Positions 33,370 through 41,770 of a DNA stretch of 53,242 bases are shown piece by piece. Below the pieces are notes generated by a model. It searched no databases, was not told where the DNA came from, and worked only from the letters and a program-made list of their open reading frames with translations. The position numbers and the translations under genes were made by a program. Within the stretch, counting starts at the first letter, position 1. The number at the start of each line of letters is the position of its first letter. Source of the DNA: Nemertoderma westbladi (lineage: Eukaryota; Xenacoelomorpha; Nemertodermatida; Nemertodermatidae); NCBI GenBank assembly GCA_032718475.1, contig JAUCBJ010008090.1:1-53242 (forward strand), given 5' to 3'.

Positions 33370-33433
33370 AGGTTCCATATTGTTACGTCGACCCACGCCA
33401 CTAGTTTACCAGGTTCCATATTGTTACGTGGTC
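33370..33433. repeat. Right remnant of the 41-bp satellite
   Basis: About one and a half monomers after the hAT-like element (AGGTTCCATATTGTTACGTC, CACTAGTTTACC), fading at GTGGTCCCACGACACC. They show that the array once continued past the insertion. Confidence 0.9.
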
Positions 33434-34475
33434 CCACGACACCTATAAGTCTCTACACGCCCTGTAAGCGTCGTCCTTCCATCGTAGCTGCAATGAACCT
33501 GTAAGATAATATTATATGAAATTATAATTTGTGTCGATAGAACGCGAGCTGTACAGAGTAGATCTACAGCAAATAAACCAATAATAATAATAACATAAAA
33601 TAATATCATTAGTGTTATGTTAAGTTATTATTATTATAGCAGGTGTTGTTAGTGGTATTACTATTACGTAGTATTCGTCTCCAAACTTCGTTGGGAGATT
33701 GTTAATCCGCCGTCTCTTAATTCACACATCGAAGATTGGGACTCATAATCCCTCGGATTAATAGATTGCAAATTCTCACGAAAATCAATAGATATAAACA
33801 AACAGTTAATACAAACAAAGTTCAAACCACGATGGGGGGGGGGGGGGGGGGTTATATTGCAAGGGGCCGGTTCTTAAAATACTAAAGTACTAAGTACTCA
33901 CGGCAGTACCGATGCCGTAATCGAACGACCATCGGGTTCACTTTGTTGGATCCGCCGAATAACACATCGCATGTCGATCAGCCCACTCGCCAACATCTCA
34001 CCCGTTGGTAGGCCGGCGAACTGGTTCACTCGTGTATGTGCGGATCCGACTTATCTAACAAAGAAAACCAACAGTTTAATACGAAGATCCTCGAATAAAC
34101 TTCCTACCGGTAACGCAGTAACAGTAGCTGACAACCATACAAACAACCAGCTAATAACTACCGTACTCGGCGTACTGCCGTATTCGGGAAATTAAACTCA
34201 CCGATTTCATCGAGATCGCTCCTGTTTATCAATCGATTATACTCAGTAGAGGCATCCAATATTACCAACAACCATCCAAAAACTACAGAAAGTGCGCGGG
34301 AACTCCCAGCCAGCTAGCTCCACACCAGCAGAGACTTGACCAATAATGGGCAGGATTAAATTTGTAATCAATAATTGTGCCGTTTAATTACGTTTAGATC
34401 AATTAAAGACACATTTATTAAAGCAAATCACTTGAACTAATTAACACTAGAACGGCCAAATCTTATCACTACCAA
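33434..34475. other. Unassigned stretch with a poly-G tract
   Basis: Contains a poly-G run at about 33834-33851 and an imperfect dyad around 33940-34060 (CTTTGTTGGATCCGC against GCGGATCCGACTTATCTAAC). No protein or RNA is recognised. The mixed composition near 33890-34330 could be a host or element leader, but nothing supports a call. Confidence 0.35.
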
Positions 34476-34479
34476 TTAA

Positions 34480-35331
34480 CCCTATTCCACCGGGGGTTGG
34501 GCAGAATCTGCCCAACACTTTTTATTTTTAGAAATTCATGATGATGATTTTTATGTATTATTATGAAATTCATTGACTTTTCCTAGAATTTAATTGGTTT
34601 TCTGATGGTATCAAAATATTTTTTTCATCATTTATACTTTTTGGGCTATGGTGTGTTTTTCATATCATAGTCACATTTTTTTATTATAATATCTTTATTA
34701 GCCTAACTGGTAGAAAAGATAATCCCTGGTTGGATAGTTCCCCTGGTCAACAAGCTAGAATGCAACCAATTACGTTCCAGGACATTCACTTGGCTGGGTT
34801 GTAAAGTTAAATTCAAACACAAGATTGTCTACTGCTAGGATTAGTACACATCAACACATCAATCACATTAATTTTTAATAACAAAATACTAAACTGACAG
34901 ATAAGCAAGCAATAAGTCTACTAGGATAAAACAACAACCACCATTGAACCCAGTATATTCCTAATGTAATACAGCAGACATAAACAGAGGTGAATAAATC
35001 TATTCAATAACAGCACCCCTGCAAGCAAAACTTGGGATGTCTGGCGCAGAGTTAGGCAGACAGTGGTGTTGGGAGGAGTATGTATAGTATTATCTCATCT
35101 TTTTACTATAATGGGTTATCTTCATGATAATTAATTTATATGGATATATTATTTTAAATTATGAATATATAAAACTCAGAACAGATGCATTATATATTTT
35201 TCTATAAACCTGCGAAAATTTGGAAAGTTTTGATAAAATTATCATTACTTTTTAGTATATAATAAACTGTTGGGCATATTATGCCCAACCCCAGGTGGAA
35301 TCTCGGATAAAAGAGCCCAGGTGGAATAGGG
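34480..35331. mobile_element. piggyBac-type MITE with TTAA target duplication
   Basis: The ends CCCTATTCCACC (34480-34491) and GGTGGAATAGGG (35320-35331) are perfect inverted repeats, and TTAA lies outside both (34476-34479, 35332-35335). TTAA plus TIRs starting CCC is diagnostic for piggyBac-like elements. Just inside each end is a palindrome: TTGGGCAGAATCTGCCCAA at 34498-34516 and TTGGGCATATTATGCCCAA at 35272-35290. There is no ORF in the 852 bp, so it needs a transposase in trans. Confidence 0.9.
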
Positions 35332-35335
35332 TTAA

Positions 35336-35888
35336 GCCGCGTACATCAATTGATGTAAATGCACGCTTTGCATCGAAGCACTTACCTACCAAATGGAATG
35401 CGTTTTTATTGAAGTGTGCATCGTGTATAATGCGCATATGATCAACACACCAACTACGTGTATATTGCACGAAAATATTATTATAACTACCGGTATGCCC
35501 ATATTATTATAAATATTATTACTATGCCCAGCCCCAGCCCAAATAACAGATTCAAAGATCCTTTTGCAATCTGCCACTTTTTACTATCCGTGTGGCATCT
35601 TTGTATATCAACCTAGTTTTATACTTGGTAGCCTGCATACAGCCTATATGCCTAGGCCTATACATATGCCAAGGTTTGTACATGTATATCAACCTAGGTT
35701 TATAGGCACTTTTTCGGTATTCCCCCGCATTTTTACTGTTTGTAATATACAAATGCTACCGGTACTGAATTTTAACAACAATATTTCAATATTTAGTGCT
35801 TCCTCGCATTCCCTTGGGGTTTCGGTTAGTTTTTTGGTTAAGGTTCATTGGTCAGGCCGTAACCGTAATTAAAAGTGTTATATAACCC
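35336..35888. other. Unassigned stretch without gene
   Basis: Short CCTAGGCCTATACATATGCC-like words and AT-rich sequence; no frame or repeat that I can assign. Confidence 0.4.
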
Positions 35889-35891
35889 TAA

Positions 35892-36265
35892 GGGGCCGTC
35901 CAAGTATGACGTCAGCACTTTAGGGTGGGGAGGGGGGTTGGGAAAATCTGATGACGTGCTGATGAGGGGAGGGGAGGGGGTCAGCCAAAATCTGACGTCA
36001 GCATTCTCATTTATAGGTGCTAGAAGAGATATAGCAGAAGAGTAAATAGCTTGCCTATTTTAATTGTTCGAAGCCCTAGAAGGCCCGTAGCACAACCTTC
36101 TGTTTCAGTTACCAGTCACCATATTTCAGTGATTAGCACGCGAAAATTTTTTTAATCTGATTTAGGGGAGGGGGTTGTCAACGCCTATCTGATGACATCT
36201 GATTTAGGGGAGGGAGGGGGTCAACATTTTGGAGAAAAGTGCAGACGTCATACTTGGACGGCCCC
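35892..36265. mobile_element. Harbinger-type MITE, second family, TAA target duplication
   Basis: The left end 35892-35918 (GGGGCCGTCCAAGTATGACG...) and the reverse complement of 36239-36265 match at 26 of 27 positions. TAA flanks both ends (35889-35891, 36266-36268). The interior has three G-rich blocks with CTGATGACGT or CTGACGTCA words, organised like the MITE at 7072-7532 but with different ends. Confidence 0.88.
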
Positions 36266-36412
36266 TAACCCTAAGTCATGACGCTCTAATTTAAGAAATT
36301 TTGTGGAATTTCGGACATATTGCTATTTAGCCCGATTTGGGCCGACACACTGTAACCTGAAAGAATTGCTCAACTACATCGACGCCTTACGGCAAATTCT
36401 TCAGCTAAAGAA

Positions 36413-39400
36413 ATGTATCAAATGCAGTTGAAGAAATTTATTAGCAAGGGATATGCGGAGCGAGTACCGGAAGAAACACCTATAACTGAGAGAACGTATT
36501 ATTTAACTCACCATTACGTTCCCAAACCCGGTAAACCTCACGAAGTACGAGTAGTGTTTGACGGCTCCGCCCTCTACATGGGTCAATCCCTTAATTCCGA
36601 ATTGTTACCCGGACCCAACTTACTCCAATCCTTGTTGGGAATACTCTTAAGATTAAGACAATATTCCGTTGCTTTCGCCTCAGATATAGAAGGCATGTTC
36701 TTACAAGTCAAGGCACTGGATAGGGATCGAGATAGCCTACGATTTCTGTGGTGGCCTGAAGGAGACCTCAACCAGAAACCGGTAGAGTACTGGATGACCA
36801 TCCAGGCTTTTGGAATAATCTCAAGCCCTTCAAACGCCTGTTCAGTGGTGCGTACCACTGCGGATGACAATCGGGAAGCCTTCTCTAAAGAGGTGATCGA
36901 CAATATCAAACGAGACATATACATGGACGATAATCTAAAGTCCCTTCCATCAGTCAAAGAAGCCATTGATGTCGCTAAAGGAACGGTAGAGTGCTTAAGA
37001 AGAGGTGGATTTCGATTAACTAAATTCACCAGCAACTCCCGTGAGTTTCTGGAATCGATCCCGGTGGAAGATCGAGGAGCGAAAGACTTAGACCTAATCA
37101 AAGATGATCTTCCAGAAACTAAGATACTTGGTTTGAAATGGGACACAGAGAAGGATATCCTGTTTTTCCAGCTAAAACAGCGAGATAATCCAGTTCGAAC
37201 TAAACGGATTTGTTTAAGTATCCTGAGCACTTATTTCGATCCATTGGGATTTATTAGCCCAGTTATATTGATTGCTTGGAGTTTAGTACAACAAATGTGG
37301 CTTGAAAACCACTCATGGGACGATCCACTTAAGGGAGAATTATTAAAGAAGTGGATGAAATGGGAAGATTCTTTACCAGCCATCGAGAACTTTATAATTT
37401 CCCGTTCATATTTTGGTCATGTTCTCCCTACGTATTCCTATCAACTCCATGTGTTTGGAGACGCTAGCGATATGGGAATAGGTATAGTAGCCTACCTAAG
37501 AGTGGAAACTCCAGATGGAATCAAGGTTGCCTTGGTTACCTCTAAGGCATTGATAAACAACAAGTTGAAGGTTCCTCGAGCGGAGTTAAAGGCGGCTCTA
37601 TACGCTACAGCCATCGGTCGGAATGTAACAGAACAGATCGATTATCCATTGGAGAAAACTGTCTATTGGACCGACGCTTTACTCGTGTTGGAGTATATAA
37701 CCAATGAAGTCTGTCAGTTCAGCGTCTTCGTTACCAACAGAGTAGCCATTATACTTAGTCGCACGACGATGGACCAATGGAGACATTGCCCCGGAACGAT
37801 CAATCCAGCCGACATCGCCTCCAGGGGAGCAACTCCACAAGAACTGGTAGATACTCCAGACTGGTTAGGTGGACCCGACTTCCTGTACAAAGAAGAAGAA
37901 GAATGGCCTCCTCATCTTACTACAGCAGAGATTAGACAGGCCAAGGGAGCGGAGAAAGTTAAACCTAAAACTCGGGCGAGTAAATCGAAGTTATTTAAAC
38001 CTATGGTAGACCTGTCCGTACTACATACTTCCGGAGACGACGCTTTGGATCAGAAACCCACAGCCGTAAACAAGCAGGTTATGGAAATCCGTGAGAAGGA
38101 TTGGAAATCTGGAATACCAGACGTTTCGCAAGGACTCTCACCTCTCCTGCAGAGAGCGATACATCACTACAGTTCCTGGAATCGGCTCTGTAAAGCCGTT
38201 ACATATTTGAAACGATGTTTTCATCATCACTACTCCGGGACAAAGACCAATAGTGATACAGCTCCACTGACATCGGTGCAGGTCCATGTTGCTAAAGATC
38301 TTCCCAAATATAAGATACCCGACAGGTTTCTGAAGGAGAAGATCAGTTATCAGGAGCATGAAGAAACCAACAAACAGATGCTGAGACTCCTGCAATGCTA
38401 TGAGGATTCCGATAAGTATTTCCTGTTGTTGAGAAATCCACAGATGCGCTTAAGGGATCGTTTCTCTAGAACAATGATAGATGGGTTAATACGTGTTGGA
38501 GGAAGATTAACGAATGCTCCATTATCCTTTGACACTAAGTTTCCCATACTCATTAGAAATCTTGAAATACAAGTCAAGATGATTGTAGATGTTCACAGCA
38601 AACTTTATCATGCTGGTATTGAACGAGTTCTTAGCGAAATTCGAACTCGCTATTATTTCTACAAACCCCGTAGAGCTCTGAACCAAGTTCTTAGGAACTG
38701 CATACCCTGTAGGAAAGCGTTCAGTAGGCCTTTAACACAGCGAGAGGCAGAATTACCTAGGGAAAGAGTAAGCTTCTATGAACCACCCTTTACTAATACC
38801 GGTGTAGATTTATTTGGCCCTATTGAAGTGTATCGTGCTAGAACTATAGTCAAGAGATGGTGTGTCATCTTTGTTTGTATGACTTGTAGAGCTATCCATC
38901 TCGATATGGTGAACGACTTGTCTACCAACAGCTTCCTATTAAGCTTACGACGACAGATCGCTCGCTTTGGAACTAGTAACACAATGAGATCTGATAAGGG
39001 AACGAACTTCATTGGTGCCAACAATGAAATCAAAGCTTACGTCAAGGATTGGAACCAAAGACAGGTGGATGATCAGCTAAGAGTAACAGCGTCTAGCTGG
39101 ACCTTCAATGCCGCCGACGCCCCTTGGTGGGGAGGAAGTTGGGAGAGATTGATTAGAAGTGTGAAGACTGCATTTCACGTTATAGTGCCTTGCCGCGCGT
39201 ATCTCACAGACGAACTTTTGCGGACGTTAATGGAGGAAATCGCCGCCTATCTCAACGAGAGACCGCTTATGCCAGTCTCATTGAGTCCCGATTCCCTGGA
39301 AGCGCTAACACCCGCGCATTTCCTACTGAAGAAACCTGTAGCCATGCTCCCACAATCGGAAATCACAGACGGAGACGAATACTGCCGGCAAACTTGGCAA

Positions 39401-39772
39401 CTTATGCAGTTGTTATCCCGTCGTTTCGCTGACCATTTCGAGAAACATTATCTGCCCACACTACAACTTCGAACTAAGTGGTTTGTGCAGCAAGAAAACG
39501 TCAGCGCTGGAGACATGATCCTTATTGTAGATTCAGATCTTCCACGTAAGCGGTGGCAGACAGGTCGTATCATCGAGACTCACATCTCGGATGACGGTTT
39601 GGTGCGATTGGTAGAACTCGTCGTCATGCGACGTAACTTCAAGAAACCAGGAATTGTCTTTGAGACACAGCAGCTCAATCGCCCAGTTGGTCGTTTGTGT
39701 TTACTGGAAAGAGACAGAGACTCTCCGGAAACTATGGAAGACAAGATACTCTTCCCACGACCACCTCCCTAA
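36413..39772 (+). CDS. pol: BEL/Pao retrotransposon Pol: RT, RNase H, integrase (5' end missing)
   Basis: Replication and integration polyprotein, 1119 codons without interruption. Domains: Pao-type reverse transcriptase (about 25-215) with VVFDGSA, catalytic Asp91 in FASDIEGMF and YMDD at 170-173; RNase H-like part (about 345-475) with Asp350, Glu391, Asp421 and Asp467; integrase HHCC finger (His728, His733, Cys763, Cys766); integrase core with Asp799 (GVDLFGP), Asp861 (RSDKGTNF) and Glu911 (WWGGSWE); C-terminal region (about 1030-1100) as in other BEL integrases. The frame is open upstream of this ATG to about 36357, where a stop occurs, so the chosen ATG is internal to the true protein. 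Gag, protease and the front of RT are absent upstream; a MITE ends only about 90 bp before. The complete catalytic set suggests recent activity. Confidence 0.93.
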   Translation: MYQMQLKKFISKGYAERVPEETPITERTYYLTHHYVPKPGKPHEVRVVFDGSALYMGQSLNSELLPGPNLLQSLLGILLRLRQYSVAFASDIEGMFLQVKALDRDRDSLRFLWWPEGDLNQKPVEYWMTIQAFGIISSPSNACSVVRTTADDNREAFSKEVIDNIKRDIYMDDNLKSLPSVKEAIDVAKGTVECLRRGGFRLTKFTSNSREFLESIPVEDRGAKDLDLIKDDLPETKILGLKWDTEKDILFFQLKQRDNPVRTKRICLSILSTYFDPLGFISPVILIAWSLVQQMWLENHSWDDPLKGELLKKWMKWEDSLPAIENFIISRSYFGHVLPTYSYQLHVFGDASDMGIGIVAYLRVETPDGIKVALVTSKALINNKLKVPRAELKAALYATAIGRNVTEQIDYPLEKTVYWTDALLVLEYITNEVCQFSVFVTNRVAIILSRTTMDQWRHCPGTINPADIASRGATPQELVDTPDWLGGPDFLYKEEEEWPPHLTTAEIRQAKGAEKVKPKTRASKSKLFKPMVDLSVLHTSGDDALDQKPTAVNKQVMEIREKDWKSGIPDVSQGLSPLLQRAIHHYSSWNRLCKAVTYLKRCFHHHYSGTKTNSDTAPLTSVQVHVAKDLPKYKIPDRFLKEKISYQEHEETNKQMLRLLQCYEDSDKYFLLLRNPQMRLRDRFSRTMIDGLIRVGGRLTNAPLSFDTKFPILIRNLEIQVKMIVDVHSKLYHAGIERVLSEIRTRYYFYKPRRALNQVLRNCIPCRKAFSRPLTQREAELPRERVSFYEPPFTNTGVDLFGPIEVYRARTIVKRWCVIFVCMTCRAIHLDMVNDLSTNSFLLSLRRQIARFGTSNTMRSDKGTNFIGANNEIKAYVKDWNQRQVDDQLRVTASSWTFNAADAPWWGGSWERLIRSVKTAFHVIVPCRAYLTDELLRTLMEEIAAYLNERPLMPVSLSPDSLEALTPAHFLLKKPVAMLPQSEITDGDEYCRQTWQLMQLLSRRFADHFEKHYLPTLQLRTKWFVQQENVSAGDMILIVDSDLPRKRWQTGRIIETHISDDGLVRLVELVVMRRNFKKPGIVFETQQLNRPVGRLCLLERDRDSPETMEDKILFPRPPP

Positions 39773-39820
39773 TCCAACAAACATCTAGGGACTCCCCAGC
39801 TTAGTAGCATCTGGAGTGGG

Positions 39821-41329
39821 TGTATGACCATATTATTTTATATTCTTATTATTTTATACTTATGTATGCATTATTATGTAATTTTATTATAATCGTTTTA
39901 TTTAATTTTATTTAGTAGAATGTTATTTAGCGATTATTTAGTAGATTAGTGCAATATATATTTGCGTTTATTACTTAATTACTTATATATTATATATTTA
40001 GTGCGACGGCGAGAAATAATTCTTTTTTCTCTTTCCTTACTGTCCGTATTACATTACAAATACGTAACTACAGTAAGATGAAATGTCGGTACTTATTAAA
40101 GTACAATAAAGCTCCTACTATATTCAAGTATTATTGGTAGGCAGAGTATTAGGAATGCAAAGTTCAGATCCTCGTGTCTCGGCTAAGCCAAGCTCTGGGT
40201 AGACCTTGGAAACGACTTGCCTCTTCACACTGACATTGCTTCGTGCGATATTGCTCTCCTACCGTATATTAAATAATACATATAGTAGCGTGATGTCCCT
40301 TTAACAGTAGCGTATAACGCAAAATAAATCTGTTAAACCCTTTGACCATCTGCAATTCTAGTCGATTAAGATATCGCGGCACCCACCGATATACTTGAAA
40401 GACAAATTTCTAGAATCAGTGGTTAACGTCCCCAGACAAATTCTGGAATAAACTGGTGCCCATCCTAAATATTAACTTTTAATATTTATAAAATCTGTCA
40501 AAATTTAGATCCTTTGAAATTCTAGTCGATTAAGATATCGTAGCACTTACCGATACTCTTAAAAGAGACAAATTTCCTAGAATCAAGGATCCCAGTCCCC
40601 AGACATGTTCTGGAATAAAATTGTATCTATTTAACATTAAATAATAAAATTTACGGGAATAAATTTAAATTCATATTTTAATGAATTCCATAAATTGTCA
40701 TTTTATACAATTTATAACATTCCCAAAATTCCTTTAATTAATAGATCATGGGAGCGGAGATTCACCCTATTAAGTGTATTAGTGTGCGAGAATCTCCAAT
40801 ATATAGTCAATAGCCGATAAAATTCATAAAATCATGTATAAAGAGGATATTGACAATTAAAGAATTACTATTAAATAGCATCCCAGATCTGTATGCATGA
40901 GAATTACCCTAATTCTACCGCTAGCTTTCCATAATGTCACCATGGCAACAACCACGCTAGAATTAGAAGCGAGTTAAAAGGAACAATAGAAGGCTTGACC
41001 CATTGAATAGCATAGGGAATAAATAGCGCACTGCTAGTATCCAAGGATACATAATAATAAAGTGACATTCTGGAAGGCACTGACTAACGGACAAATGGCC
41101 CGAATGTGTACAGTTTGTAACAGTTGTGTTGAATTTGTGCGTTATAGGTGAATGTTACTACTAATGTGTGTTTACAGTAGCGAGTCGCAATTGTGAAAGT
41201 AGCCCTAACTCTCCAGAAAGAACCTGAAGTACATCTAAGCCTTTGGGACGGACAGTGGAGTGACTTGTGCCGGTTATCGTGGTCGTTGTGTAGCTACATC
41301 GTTGGCGAAAACACAGCGACGACGGTACA
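39821..41329 (+). repeat. Candidate single LTR between pol and gag-like ORF (about 1.5 kb)
   Basis: Starts TGTATGACC 48 bp after the pol stop, preceded by a short purine-rich CTGGAGTGGG, and ends GACGGTACA one base before a primer-binding-site candidate, so the ends have the TGTA...TACA form expected of an LTR. AATAAA occurs at about 40105 and a TATA-like AATAAATAGC near 41020. Two diverged direct repeats lie inside (starting 40354 and 40518, AATTCTAGTCGATTAAGATA). No second copy exists in the window to prove the boundaries. Confidence 0.5.
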
Positions 41330-41330
41330 T

Positions 41331-41344
41331 TGGCGCTGAGGATC
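41331..41344 (+). promoter_or_regulatory. Candidate primer binding site
   Basis: TGGCGCTGAGGATC one base after the candidate LTR end. TGG followed by a tRNA-complementary stretch is the usual form of a minus-strand primer site. The priming tRNA cannot be identified from this alone. Confidence 0.45.
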
Positions 41345-41438
41345 TTGCACTGTCCGGGGGCAAAAGAGGGGTAGGCAGCGACGCCCGCTAGCCTAAAATA
41401 TAAACTCATTATAATATTGATAGACTCATATAGCAGAT

Positions 41439-41708
41439 ATGACTGAGTTGATAGAAGATTATCTTGGTATCAGGGAGCGATATACTCTACCTTTACAAGC
41501 GTTCGTCGATAGCTTGATACACGGTGATGTTGGTCCAACTACTACGGAGGACGATGGGCGTTATATCGAACCGCCAATGTCCCAGGAGCAACTTACGCGT
41601 GAATTGGACTATAGAAAATTCACCGCTCGCTATACGCATCGTAATGGTAAGTATATGGACTTCTTAACTACTGGTCATCCTATCGATTTACACGATATGG
41701 AAATGTAG
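41439..41708 (+). CDS. Gag-like protein, N-terminal part (before frameshift)
   Basis: 89 codons from ATG at 41439, about 95 bp after the primer-site candidate, the normal position for gag. It begins MTELIEDYLGIRERYTLPLQ and is rich in acidic and aromatic residues; I recognise no named domain. A stop TAG at 41706 ends it, but the reading continues in another frame from about 41696 with VETYTTQYLKYRD, joining the long ORF to 43954. Either a single-base indel or a frameshift site lies at about 41696-41705 (ATGGAAATG). I see no classical slippery heptamer, so a mutation is more likely. Codon use matches the downstream part and the pol ORF. Confidence 0.55.
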   Translation: MTELIEDYLGIRERYTLPLQAFVDSLIHGDVGPTTTEDDGRYIEPPMSQEQLTRELDYRKFTARYTHRNGKYMDFLTTGHPIDLHDMEM

Positions 41709-41770
41709 AAACATATACTACACAATATTTAAAGTATAGAGATCTACCTAATGCTAGCGAATGCGCTACC

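Noticed and set aside
36583-37230. 215-codon minus-strand ORF inside the BEL pol
   Set aside because: Antisense shadow of the strongly supported pol frame.
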